From Paraphysoderma sedebokerense (Eukaryota; Blastocladiomycota; Physodermatomycetes; Physodermatales; Physodermataceae): a stretch of 64,000 bases of DNA. Under the pieces are notes generated by a model. It was not told where the DNA came from, made no database searches, and saw only the letters and a list, made by a program, of their open reading frames with translations. The position numbers and the translations under genes are program-made. The DNA lies in the NCBI GenBank assembly GCA_025602915.1, contig JAHLJZ010000007.1, positions 434,001 through 498,000 on the forward strand, in the 5' to 3' direction. Below are positions 24,722 to 36,197 of the stretch, piece by piece; positions within the stretch are counted from its first letter, which is position 1, and each line of letters starts with the position of its first letter.

Positions 24722-27700
24722 ATGTCTACTCCCCTCGAAGAGTACCTCGCTGCAAAGCAAAGCGATGTCTCCGCAAGCGCCAGTTCTTCAACCACCAACC
24801 TAGTGAACGCTAGAAGTCCGACGAAACCAATTGTTCGACGAGGCACAATTTCTCGTCAATCCCCAACAAAGTCTCTCCATCCAGGAACCACAGTATCACC
24901 GACGAAATCTATGACATACCATTCCTCGGAATCAACTCCCTCATTGCACCTGGGCAATTCTTCCAGAGTCAGAGGTAGCCCGACCCGTACTAAAGTGCCC
25001 GTTGCAGAGGATTCATTCGATCACGCCCATAACAGGATCTCGGAGGTTGATGATGATTCTGCTAGCTTAAGAAGTTTCAATATGGGACCAAACATCAGTA
25101 CAGTTTCGTTGAACAATGGGGCAATGGAAGTTGCAAGAACCGGTTGGCTTTGGCGTCGCGGAACATATATGGTACCCACAGCGCTCCTCTTCCTAAACAT
25201 GACTCTCCTACAACAAATTGTTTAACCTGTCTATTTTTTGTACAGAACTGGAAGCGATGTTATGCAGTCGCCAACACAAGAGACCTTAAAGCTGGTATTC
25301 TCTGCTTCTACAAAACCGACACGGTACATTCCACACGTCTGTTACATATATTTGTCTGATAATAGTACTTAACTATCTCTGCAAAATTTTTTTTTGGATT
25401 TTTTAACACATAGGAATTGTACCCCTACCGCACGATCGATCTGACCGAATGCGTTGACATTGTCCCTCGCGACATTACTAAATCCAATGGTACAAGGTAT
25501 GAATTCAAACTGGCGATGCGCAAATCCGATGTCTGGCTGGCTGCAGACACAATCCCAGATATGCAGCAATGGGTTGAAACTCTCAACTGTTTGATCCCTA
25601 AAATCGTCGAACCTGGTCTTGAACGAATAGAGCAAGAGTTATACTCCGTCCATTATCGCAATACTTCACTCCAGACAATTAAGACTGAATTAGAAATGGA
25701 AAATTCAAGATTACAAAATATTCTCTCTGAGTCGAACGATCAAGCATTAGAGAAAGAAGCCCACATGCGGGGATTACTGATTCGTGCTCAACAAAACGAA
25801 GAAATGTTACGAGATAAAGTCGAATCCTACGAATCCGAAATTCAGAGACTATCGGCTCAAAACGAAGAACTATCGGAAAGACTCAAGGTTCAATCAGCTC
25901 AGTTGCTACTTTCCGAAAGTAAAGAAATCGAAGCACAACAGTACTCGTTGCATGGGGCCATTGAAAGAATCCAAAGCACTATCGATGAACATGTTCAATC
26001 ATTAGACAAAAGTGTCGACGTGTCGAATGAAACTTTGGGTAGTCTACGAAGTTTAGAGACTATTGTCAGTGATCTTGTTGTATCCTTTCACTCAAAAAAT
26101 TCAGAAAGCGAATTAAAGACATCCGACTTGCTATCTGACATGAAGCAAACGCTAGCTTGTACTCTAGAATCATTCACGAAATTACAAACAAATATCTCCG
26201 AATCTCTGCGCTCTATGCAAACTGCTTCAAATGAAACTTCTGTATCACTCTCACAGATCCAATCTACCTTAACTACGACCGTCTCAACCAAACTCAACAA
26301 CATTGGCGATCATCTCGACACACTTACGACCTCGCACTCTCAACTCCTCACATTCCTCGGTGAACTTCAAGAAACAACTTTCTCTTCCTCTCCCAGAGGC
26401 AGAACAGGGATTAACATCGACGACAATCGAATGTCAGCGGTCCAAGAATTTATGGAAACTATTGATTCTAAACTTTCTTCAACTTCAACGGCAACAAGAG
26501 AGTGTTTGAATGAATTCAATGAACGTCTGGAAAGAGGGCATCTAAACCTTACTTCTATGCTGGCCTGTATCAAAGATGACACTTCGGTACTTCCATCTAA
26601 AGTCGTCGAAAAATTGAATCAATTGGAGAAATTCGTGGAAGAATCAAAGATGCTGGATGGATTAGAGAACTTAAGAAGTGGAATTGAGGAATTAAAAGCC
26701 GACAAAGTTTCCGCCGAGAAATTCGAAAAAGTTTCTCAAAGTTCTCAGAAGACATTGGATACTTTGGTGAATTCAATCTCAGAGTTTGGAACTGGAAAGT
26801 TGGAAGAACGTGTGAAAGAAGTACAAAGCGACATGTGTAGTGTGAAGGAACAAATCCTTCCAGCCATTCACCGCGACGTTTTAACGAAAATGGACTCCGT
26901 AATATCTCAGTTGGACGAAAAAATGAAACTTGCCGAATCTAACGGAGATGCAATCAGGGATATGTCAAAATCTATGTCAGACGCTGCGCGAGTTCATCAT
27001 GTCGAAGCATGTAAACGTGATATCGAAAACACAGTGGACAAGAAGGTTTCGGCTGTCTTGCAGAAAGTCGATTCCCTCTTCGATGTATCAAATGCCAGTC
27101 ATGATACAGGCGTTTCTCTCAAAAATTCTCTTACTACCCTGATTGAAACAATACTGCCGTCGCTACAATCCGAATTGAAGACAACCTTCGTTTCTGCGCT
27201 CAATTCTCTGTCCGAGTCTATCACCTCAAGCAAAAAGGAGGCTGCAAACCAACTATCTGCTATCTCGTCGTCCCTCATCCAACCTCAAACCAACCAATTG
27301 ACAGACCTCAATTCAAATCTGTCCACTCTCTTACCTTCCATTGCTTCTCTCCAATCATCCCTCTCATCTCAGACTCCTCAGTCCAAAAAAGAATTAGATA
27401 TCCCCGAAAAATCATCCCTTCATTTGTTAATTTCCATTCAAGATAGAATCGACAATTTAGTTTCCGCTTCTGAGAATGTCAAGAGGACAAACAACCTGAC
27501 AGAAATGAAAGTGTCCGATTTATTCAATCTTTTTGACGATGTAAAAGCGTTGATTAAAAACGTACCGGCCATAATCGAAGAAAGAATGAGCAAAGAAGTT
27601 GAGACCATGGCACAACAACAGAACAAAAAGATGGAAGAAATTTTAGGAATGGTGAATTATTTATCGACTATGTTGGCTTCTTCTGCTCCTCCTAGTTCCA

Positions 27701-28224
27701 ATATTTCATACACAGTTTCCACATCGCTCAATTCGATCACCTCGTACAATTACAACGGCGCACGAAGTCTAACTGGACCTGAAAACCCTATTTTCAATGA
27801 AGATTGGAAAATCGGTCGTATGCTCGTCAAGGAAGAAAAATTGGAACTTGATTCTCAGGTTGAAGGATTACAAAATCAACGGGAATCATTAGAGAATGAG
27901 ATTGACGAGTTGCTCCAGTTCAGAGATTTGCTTAAAGAAGAGGTTGCAAATTTGGAATGTACCCTCGACGAAGCGAAGACTCGACAAGTAAGCGCACCAG
28001 AGACTGAAGGTGTGAAAACAGTTGGCGAGAAAGATATTGAAAAGTTGAGTATGTTTAAGAAACAGGTTCAAGAGCTGTTTAAAGATTTGAGTAGTTTGGA
28101 GGAAAGCGTGATTGAAAAAATGGGTGGTGCCGGAGGCGAAATCCATGATATTGGAAAAGCTAAGGTAGAAAGGGACAGGGAAGGATTACAAAGAGATGCT
28201 TCAGTTGTGACTTTGGTTTCATGA
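24722..28224 (+). CDS. PH-domain protein with long coiled coil
   Basis: Exons 24722-25171, 25246-25323 and 25414-28224 give 1112 aa. An in-frame upstream ATG at 24668 is possible, but 24722 has the better AAAATG context. Residues 1-135 are disordered and Ser/Thr/Pro-rich, with repeated SPTK motifs like CDK sites. A PH domain spans about residues 138-240: TGWLWRRG, NWKRCYAV, then LYPYRTIDLTECVDIVP and ending in DMQQWVETLNCLIP. The rest is coiled coil. The middle (about 26.0-27.4 kb) resembles long helical-bundle regions with regular SxxxL spacing. The C-terminus has a second strong coil (about 27.8-28.1 kb). It probably links phosphoinositide membranes to the cytoskeleton or trafficking. No exact orthologue is recognised. 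Confidence 0.85.
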
Positions 28225-28503
28225 GTTTCTCCTTGAGTGAATACCTGACGTAAATTATTTATTTGTATCAAGTCTTTTATTTTTCTCTTTTGCAGTATGA
28301 GGGCATATGCTTTGATTTACATCTGGAAGTCTTTAATCTATTCAATTATTCAATCCTACAGTTTCATTTTATCTTGCAAGTTTCTTAGAATCTATAACAT
28401 CAAATATAACTTAACGTCAAACCATATCATACCAAACTACCACTGTGCATTACATTAATTATCTTAGTAACAAGTAAGCCTACAATAACCCATTTATACT
28501 ACT

Positions 28504-30544
28504 CTACAGCAAAACAGAGCTCTTCAACAACGCGTTTACTTTTTCCCTGTCCAGCTTCCCTTCCCCACTTTCCATTCTCCACGCTTCCAAAGCCTCATTC
28601 ACATAAGATTCACTCCTCATCCCGGTCAACACCGTATCGGATGTATCTGTGCCTAACAACAATCGAATGACTTTTTGGGATAATGATGGAGAAGAAGACA
28701 GGGCTGGGTAAAGAAGGGATAGTAAATTTGAGAGGGATGTGTTTTTGGAGTGTAAATGAAGGAGGGAAAGGTGGGTAATCGTGTTGGTCAGGGCGGTAAT
28801 GTGCTGTGTAGCCGTGAGTCGTGACATGGCAGAGAAGCGGAAATTGGTCAAGTTAAACAGTAGCTTCATAAAATTGGTAAAATGAGGAATATCTTTACGT
28901 ACATGTTCATACGAGTTCACCCAATCCTGTATTTTGGCAATTTCCATTTCCGAGTTTTCTTCGTCTCCGTGGTGATCTTTTATCGAATTTATCAACTCGT
29001 TTAAATCGGTTTGAACGGTTAACGATACTTTATTTTTCAAGAAATGTTGGGATGCCATGAAATTGCTTGTTAGTTTTTGTAGATTCTCCGCTAAAACGGA
29101 AGACCAGATAAATTTATTGGTGATCGTCGAATCGATGGCGGAAGGGACTATATGTTTAAATTTTCGATATCAATGAATGATTGAAAGAATGCATGGCAGA
29201 TGTAATTACGAAGTGACTTACGGATCTCTGACAGGGAATCTTCCAAAGCCGCAAGATGGTCAAAATGGTCGGCCAATGTCTGCGATAAATCAGATTCCGA
29301 TATACTTGGATCTATGATATTATTCTGGTCAGTGAATAAGATGCCCGGGTAAAAAGAACTCGAAAATCAACATACCAAATTTTTCGTTATAAAACGATGT
29401 AGTTAACCGTCTAATCTCACCGCTAGCAATCGCATTCAATGGTCTTTGAGTCATTTGATATATTCCTTCAGCTTTTGCAAACCGAGATAAACTAATTTTA
29501 TCATCCCAACATTCATCTTCTATACCTTCCCGTTCGTATATATTCAGTGGATACTGTATCGCTACAAATCCTTCCTTGATATTTGAAGGAAGATTATTGT
29601 ATACTTCTCGAACGGAAAAATGATATGGCGATGATGGAAGGTGGATGGTATTAGAGCAGATTCCGAAACCTGATATACGGCCTGCAGTTTTGTGCGATGA
29701 AAGGTGGGTTAAGGCAGTTTGAATGTCGGTGTAGAGTTGGGATTTTGAGTACTGTAATAAAGACGATTCAGAAGACTCAACTTCAAGAAACGTGACTAAA
29801 TAAATATTGATAGTACCCCAGGAACATTTAACAATCGCTCTGGATTATTCAAAAGGAAGATGTCGATTTGATTTGTCTTTAGCCTATCTAATGAAGTCTC
29901 AATTTGGTGGTCTAGGAAAGAGGGATGCAGAGAATGACCGTTGGCTTCGTTTAGCATTTGGTAGTTGGGAATTCCTGCATTGTCCAAGTCTTTTTTAATG
30001 TTTGGAGTGATAAACCCAGCTTTTGTGACAACAGTGACATCCTGTGTTCAACTTGATCAGGTACCTATATCGACGATCCTGAAGTATCGATTGACAAACC
30101 TTTCGATTAATTTCAGAACTATTTACAACCACCTGAATTGTTTCACCGATTAATCTTTCGGATTGCCCTGTAAAAAAGTGTTAAATAATTGACATTATAT
30201 TATTCTGTTCCCTCTAATGAACTCGGAACTTCACCATCTTCAAAATGAGAACTTGTGTCGACTACATTAATTCCCGATAAAAGAGCACTTTTCAATACAG
30301 TTTTATTAGATTCAGACTTATCAGTTAATCTGTACCCGCCAAACCCTACTCTTGAAACTTTCTTCCCTATGTCAACAAATGATGAATTAGCTCTGTATAT
30401 CACACAACGGGATTAGGCTGCATTCGATGAAATCGTTTCGGTACCTAATCGAGGGATATTTCTGTACTCATACTCCGAAATATTACGGGATGTCGCAAGA
30501 GATCTCCGGCACGATCTACAGATTTTGTATAGTGAGGCTGCCAT
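28504..30544 (-). CDS. Mitochondrial aldo-keto reductase-like protein, catalytic residues replaced
   Basis: The ATG at 30544 opens an Arg/Ser-rich, acid-poor presequence (MAASLYKICRSCRRSLATSR). The first intron uses a GTACCG donor and rejoins at ANSSFVDIGKKVSRVGFGG. Landmarks of the AKR superfamily follow: VVDTSSHFEDGQSERLIGE, DVTVVTKAGF, SLDRLKTNQIDIFLLNNPE and FGICSN. The catalytic Asp (DTS) and Lys (VTK) are present. The general-acid Tyr, expected five residues after the Asp, is Phe, and the His of the usual LLHNPE is Asn (LLNNPE). The C-terminal third (about 29.3-28.5 kb) is a helical extension with no known domain. It is likely a non-reductase AKR relative with a mitochondrial role. It is divergent from PTRH2, with 124 bp between starts. 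Internal exon ends are approximate. Confidence 0.8.
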
Positions 30545-30668
30545 GGATGATAACGTCGGCGGGACGTAAAATGGTCGGTAAGTGAACGAGTTCAGGGCCC
30601 ACCTTTTTATTTTTGTTTACTTTATTACTTTTATTACCACCACAGTTATATATTCACCGAAACGAATC

Positions 30669-31659
30669 ATGATACCGCCGTCTCTTTCGTCATTATTCAG
30701 CCTTGCAACCTCACAAAGCGGAGCTCCGTTGTTCAATTTACTTCAAGTCATTTCAATATCTGCTGCTTCGTCGTTCATTACGTCCTTGATAATAAGACGT
30801 TCGTCGGTCATCTCAAAGTCCAGCCCACCTCAATTCAAGCCAACAAAGAAGCTGCCAGAGGCCACAAGTGACTTATCGAGTGACAGCGAGGTAGATAAGA
30901 ACCTTGAGAATCATTAATATTTGAACACAGGTTATTGACGTCCGAAATCACAAGGACGACGATTCACCTATTCCCAGTGATGCAGGCGAAATCGACTTCA
31001 GAAACTACGGTGAATTCAAAATGGTTTTCATCATAAGAAACGATTTAGGAATGACAAAAGGGAAAGTGGCGGCACAGGTTATATCCAAATTGACTCATAT
31101 GTCAGAGAGTGTCGGTCAATCTAATCCTGAATACTTTGGTTTATTTGATTCCATAGTGCTGTCATGCTTGTCTGGCTTGCTACAAAATTGCTGCTAAGGT
31201 AGACCCCCTGCTACTTAAGGCCTGGGAATATTCCGGCCAGCCGAAGGTTACTCTGAAGTGTAACTCTGAAGATGAATTGTAAGTGTCGTCTACAATATTG
31301 ATATCATGTTCCCCTTGGGATCAGTCTGTGAATGAATTAGCAGTTATGTTAGTCCCGTGTACTCCTTAGCTAATTTCCAATTATCCGTAGGCTTCAACTA
31401 CAGACGCTGGCAAGTGAAAAGGGTCTTGTCGCACGATCTATACGAGACGCTGGAAGGACTCAGATAGCCGCAGGTTCAAGAACGGTACTTGCAATCGGTC
31501 CAGGTATGCTACTCTCTTCGAAGTTCTGATAAATCATTCGCAACAATATGACTAACCATCGTGGGGTTTGGGAATCTTTTATGATCTTATTCGAATTTGT
31601 CGAAATCAGGGCCAGTGGAAATAATTAATCAAGTTTCGGGACACCTGAAGTTGTACTGA
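30669..31659 (+). CDS. PTRH2: Peptidyl-tRNA hydrolase 2
   Basis: Exons 30669-30890, 30931-31077, 31157-31278, 31391-31503 and 31610-31659 sum to 654 nt (217 aa). The first intron is only 40 nt. A hydrophobic N-terminal segment (LLQVISISAASSFITSLII) fits the mitochondrial outer-membrane anchor of PTRH2. The Pth2 fold follows: KMVFIIRNDLGMTKGKVAAQ, the conserved His in QCCHACLACYK (unusually Cys-rich), TLKCNSEDELLQLQ, ARSIRDAGRTQIAAGSRTVLAIGPGP and the terminal HLKLY. The enzyme releases peptides from peptidyl-tRNA, and in animals it also takes part in apoptosis signalling. Confidence 0.95.
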
Positions 31660-31768
31660 TGCAAAACTTAATTTTAATATTACGTATCTTTCAATCAATA
31701 ATAAATATGTTTTAAAATGGTATTGGTACAGCTTCTCTATAATACATCTTTCTAATATACCTATATAC

Positions 31769-33136
31769 CTAGCGAAACCTTTGAGGTGATCTCGACAATG
31801 AGGATTTTTCCACCGAGCGAGCCACGTCGGACAGCGGAACCCATTGAGGTGAAGGAGTATAAGTACGATTGTACCGAGAGCTGCTTTGTGATGAAGGCAA
31901 CTGGGAGGAATATGATGACCCACTCTTCGATGAACCATACGAGGAGGAAGCTGGAGCTGTTAATTTCTGAGAGGATCCGGCCCGTGAGGATGATAATGAT
32001 CTGCTTGAACTTGAAGACGAGGAACTGGAGTTTGAATAGTTTCTGAAGTCGTAGCTACTTTCTCCTTGACTACTTGTTTTCGAAGTAACGCTTGTATGCG
32101 TCTCGCCATCGGTCTTTTTGTCCCAGAATTTGAATTTAGAGAAGTAAGAGGCGATGCTCGTCGATCCGGACCTGAAGTTTGTAGTGTCACTACTGGTACG
32201 ACCTTTTCCGTTCTTCGTGTCGAATAATTTTCCACCAGAAGCATTTAATAGTTGCCTGGTTTGCTTTAACGAAAAATGGTAAAACACAAAATAATCCCAA
32301 CATGTGATGAATACTCCAACCATTGTTACATATTCTGGCACTTTAGTAACACCAAGGTTTATCACCGTCGGTATGAAGAAGCCCAAGTAGCTGATTACAA
32401 GAACAATCGACATTAAGTATGGCAAAGCGATGCTCCAAATCTGGATTGAAGAAATGGATCGTCGAGTGTTGGCGGCCCGCCAAATGTTGGTTACTGTGTA
32501 CCAAAACTTGATATCAGCCCCCATATTGAGAATGTGAACGAACGTCAATAGGTAAGTCACCGAGACCACAATCCAGGTAGTGAAGAATCTTGGAGAACTG
32601 AAAAACCGGACTTTATCTGGTTGGTGCCACAGCAGATCGACATATTGGAGTTGAACTACGAGTTGAGCAAGATAGGCCGAAAGTGATGACAAGCCGATAA
32701 GTAATATAACTGCTAGTGTGATTTTTAACGAAAGTGACATTCCAGTCAAACTATTGACTCGAACGAGGGCTAAGCGGTAGAAGCGTAGTGAAGTCAATAC
32801 TGTGACGGCTATCCAATAACAGCTCTGATGTATAATCATTCTAACTATTAAGAATACATGATGACCGTAGGTTGGGGCTAGTCCTAATGTACAGATGACG
32901 ATATCATCCACTGCGGAGAGTATTCGGGACGCCAGTAGGAAACTTATTCCGACCAGCGAAATTGTCCAAAATGATGCTTTCTTCTTTCGAGATTCTTTTA
33001 CGACATAAACGAATGTTTTAATAACTAGAAGGAACCCGAGAGCAAAGATTATGTAGGTGGTTATTATTGAGGGTCGAGAGAATTGGGAGCATTTTGGATG
33101 TTTCTGTTCGAGGGACTTTGGTGAAGGTAAGCTCAT
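31769..33136 (-). CDS. Orphan seven-transmembrane protein with Ser-rich tail
   Basis: This is a single exon of 455 aa. Seven hydrophobic helices can be drawn: IITTYIIFALGFLLVIKTF, FWTISLVGISFLLASRIL, the region from FLIVRMIIHQSCYWIAVTVL, LKITLAVILLIGLSSL, FFTTWIVVSVTYLLTFVHIL, IALPYLMSIVLVISYLGFF and VTMVGVFITCWDYFVFYHF. Basic loops are KESRKKK and RAANTRRS. The last 150 residues or so form a Ser-rich, low-complexity cytosolic tail, as in phosphorylation-regulated receptors. No DRY or NPxxY motif marks a known GPCR class. It could be a fungal orphan receptor, or distantly TOM1/THH1-like. The ligand and family are unknown. Confidence 0.75.
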   Translation of the reverse strand: MSLPSPKSLEQKHPKCSQFSRPSIITTYIIFALGFLLVIKTFVYVVKESRKKKASFWTISLVGISFLLASRILSAVDDIVICTLGLAPTYGHHVFLIVRMIIHQSCYWIAVTVLTSLRFYRLALVRVNSLTGMSLSLKITLAVILLIGLSSLSAYLAQLVVQLQYVDLLWHQPDKVRFFSSPRFFTTWIVVSVTYLLTFVHILNMGADIKFWYTVTNIWRAANTRRSISSIQIWSIALPYLMSIVLVISYLGFFIPTVINLGVTKVPEYVTMVGVFITCWDYFVFYHFSLKQTRQLLNASGGKLFDTKNGKGRTSSDTTNFRSGSTSIASYFSKFKFWDKKTDGETHTSVTSKTSSQGESSYDFRNYSNSSSSSSSSSRSLSSSRAGSSQKLTAPASSSYGSSKSGSSYSSQLPSSQSSSRYNRTYTPSPQWVPLSDVARSVEKSSLSRSPQRFR

Positions 33137-33786
33137 GTTACGCAGTATGTTTCGGGTGGTAACAAGAATCTATAAATCTATCTATCAGGGTAAGATGGAG
33201 AATTCGAAGGTTGTGAGGGGGATTATGGGTGGTTTTAGAGGGAGCGAAAAAAGGAGGGAGCAGGACATGAGCCTAAATGCAATGCACCGCGGAATTACGC
33301 GAACGGCGCCGTTGCGGCCGGACAAGGCCCGCACATTAGAGTAGCGCACCGCCATGACTCTGAGGCCCAATCATTTGCGACGGCACTGGAATCACCGCAT
33401 TCCCTGATGCTCTTTTTCCGTCGAATACAAGATCATCTAGATTGTGTTCCCGCAACTAGCTGGTCGGAAAATTGCTGACGCATGGAGTCCAATTTTAAAA
33501 TTAAAATTAGCTGTTTATGGAGCAATTTGTCTACCCAGTCCAGGCAGTAAGAAATAAAATTATTAGAATGGTGTGCTGTGATACTGTAGTGCTATTTCTA
33601 TTTTAAACTTTAAGCGTTAAGTATTAATACTCTGATATTGGAGGAATGATAGATTAAATAAAATTTCGTGTAATCAGAATTTCCCTACGCGGCCGTGCCC
33701 TTCCACAATCAAGCCCACCTCAGTAACCTTAGTCGGTCTGAGGAAACAAGTACTTGGGGTTAATCTGAGTACAGTAAAAATACACT
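33137..33786. promoter_or_regulatory. Divergent intergenic region with flanking repeat copy 1
   Basis: A 650-bp region lies between the 7TM gene and the GRDP-like gene. It holds the first copy of a 17-bp repeat (33728-33744) inside a small CCTCAG...CTGAGG hairpin. No gene was seen. Confidence 0.4.
33728..33744 (+). repeat. 17-bp direct repeat, copy 1
   Basis: CTTAGTCGGTCTGAGGA here is identical to 36011-36027. The two copies flank the GRDP-like gene in the same orientation, 2283 bp apart, and each is preceded by a CCTCAG that can pair with its CTGAGG. Confidence 0.6.
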
Positions 33787-35963
33787 ATGATGCAAATGCA
33801 GACTATCCAGCAAAAAATTAATGCGGAAACAATTTCTCTCCATTGGAATTTTCTTTCGTCCGTTGTCGGCGCTCATTTAACAAAATCCGCCCCGAGAAGG
33901 TTAACAGAAGTCCAGATTTGTCGGGCCGAAGCTCGTTATGTCAAGTGGCTAGAATTATTTGGAAGCAACATAGAACAAGTAAAGGCTATGTTACCACCAG
34001 GTAATGCTAAATTGTTGTAATAGTAAATAGTTGAATTGGGCTTCTGGTGCGCAATGCCGGAAGTACGACTGGGTTAGCAGTTGCAACTATTGTAGCAGTT
34101 CTCTATCACTTGCTTTCCTCATGAAAGCAAATGCAAAAAACATTTACAGCTTTAATAGGGATTTGAGCGCTGACAAACTTCTTTTCCCCAGCTGATGTCT
34201 TGCTTCTGTGGCATGCCCACATGACTCTGAGTCGTTTAAACTATGTCAATGATATCGTCAGGCTCTACGGAGAACGAGCTCTTGAAGTGGAGTTTCCGTT
34301 ACACCTGCTGGTCTGTTGATTCTTTGTACTTCCTTAGTGCTCTCCAATTCGGTTGCTCAACGTTTCGTAACTTTTCAAATAGACAAATGGGATTGAACAC
34401 ATCGACACTCACTCCGCTCAGTTATGGACTGAACTGACTTCATTGCCATATGATTATGCTTCGATACCGGACAGTGAGACATTCCATGTACGATTGCTTA
34501 ATTCAAAAGATACAACGGCAATTGCTGCAGATGAGTATATCAAATTCAGATTGAAAAAAGGGAAGCTGTCCGTGAGTGGAAACGAAATTGATTCGAAATC
34601 GTGGAGCATTCAAATACTCTGGAATGACATTAAAATGTTTTTGCAAGGGGACCGCATACTTAGGTAATCTTCGTACACTTCTTCGAGTGAATGGATTGTA
34701 GTCTCGGGGCTGATGTCACTTTGATTTCAGTCAAACATGCATGAATCTGACAACTGGTGCACTCATTCCTGTCGATTCATACCACCAGTCCGACATACGC
34801 AACCTGTTCGCTGAAGTGTTTTCTCATTCTTCTTTCAATATGGATCCGCCGTCGAAGTATTCTCAGATCAGAGAGGTTTTACAAACAGCGGTTAAGAGTG
34901 TTCCGGGCGAAAGATCAGAGTCTATAACTGATTTAATGGGTGTAACATGGGACCAGTGGATTAACATGTTCATTGAAGGAGTACGTTAAAGCTCCCTTTA
35001 TAATCAATTTGAATTCGTGGTTAACGAATGGGCTCTATTTTAGTATAAGCGTATTGCACCGTACGAAACGTTATCGGTCGATCTGATTAAAAACTTCAAG
35101 TTGTGGGAAATAGCCTGTCACCGGTACTTCGTCATAGCCTGATAACCCACTTACTGAAAGAACTAACCTTCGAAATTCAGCATCGTCAGAAAGATCACAT
35201 TTGGCGAAAGCCCAACCCGAATGATGCTTCTACGATTAGACAAATATATATCACTAGTTGCGACCAATGCACGGGAGTACCCGAATGAAACATTAATTCC
35301 AGTTTTTGATATACTATTATGTATCTGGACCGGTCAATTGAATATGCGATGGTTTCTGGTAAGCATATCATGTTTTGCAACTGTTCAATTCACAACGGTA
35401 GCTTACATGCTCTTTCCATAGCAAACATTCCATCCTTCAGTGAAATATGTTGTCGCATCCTATCTCAATTACAAAGATATCGAAACATTGAATATGCGGT
35501 TTAATTACACCGATTCCTTATGGAGGTACAACTACAGAGAAAGTTATCAGGTATGTGTTACGCTCTCTTTGAAGCTCGGGTTTATTCAAGGTGGACTGAT
35601 AGCGTTCTCGATAGCCTCCTTATCTTCGCAAAGCATCTTTCACTGGACTTCATGACACTAGGAAGAACACCATCATAGGTTTGGGTTACATGTGTAATGT
35701 TATGTGACAATCTATTGAATAAAAACCATTCAGAATTGTATAAGTATGTACTATATAGAAATTTTAGCTGGAGTATTCATCCGCAGAAGACAACTACGTA
35801 TGCGTTGATGACAGTTTATATGTATCTAAATACAGTTTGGGAGATTGTGGTCGCTACGTTGATGAACAACAGAGATGATGACCAGACCAAGTTCTCGTGC
35901 AGCAGATGGATCGTCTGGTCGGAGTACAATCCGAATAACTCAGGTCACAATATAACACCCTAA
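33787..35963 (+). CDS. GRDP-like protein with DUF1399 repeats
   Basis: Exons 33787-34000, 34192-34310, 34383-34663, 34731-34980, 35044-35123, 35181-35358, 35422-35550 and 35679-35963 sum to 1536 nt (511 aa) in one frame. The first repeat carries the hallmark ADVLLLWHAHM with preceding CRAEARYVKWLELF, as in plant and fungal glycine-rich domain proteins (DUF1399). A second repeat is recognisable by its order (LDKYISLVATNAREYPNETLIPVFDILLCIWTGQLN). There the usual WHTHQ/WHAHM has become CIWTGQL, so the histidines are lost. DSLWRYNYRESY matches the family's LW...YG.EY motif. No glycine-rich tail is present. The molecular role is unknown; plant relatives affect growth and stress responses. Identical 17-bp repeats lie on both sides. 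Confidence 0.8.
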
Positions 35964-36010
35964 TATACTGTAACTTGAACCTCAGATCTAAGAGAACCAG
36001 CCACATTAGG

Positions 36011-36027
36011 CTTAGTCGGTCTGAGGA
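36011..36027 (+). repeat. 17-bp direct repeat, copy 2
   Basis: This is identical to 33728-33744 and lies just beyond the 3' end of the GRDP-like gene. A CCTCAG about 40 nt upstream could pair with its CTGAGG half. Confidence 0.6.
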
Positions 36028-36197
36028 GACAGACACAGAAGCAGTAGATTTTTAAGAATGAAGCACAATTATTTCTGTCAACTTAACACCCCGTATTTAT
36101 TTTTGTGTGCATATCAAGATGACCAGTTTCGGTATATATACAGTGCAAAACGGTTTCATTCAAAGGTATCATCAATGAACTCAAACCATAGCTTATA

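Noticed and set aside
35101-35180. Apparent stop codons interrupting the GRDP-like gene, suggesting a pseudogene
   Set aside because: A 57-nt GT-AG intron (35124-35180) removes them, and all eight exons close in frame with recognisable second-repeat sequence.
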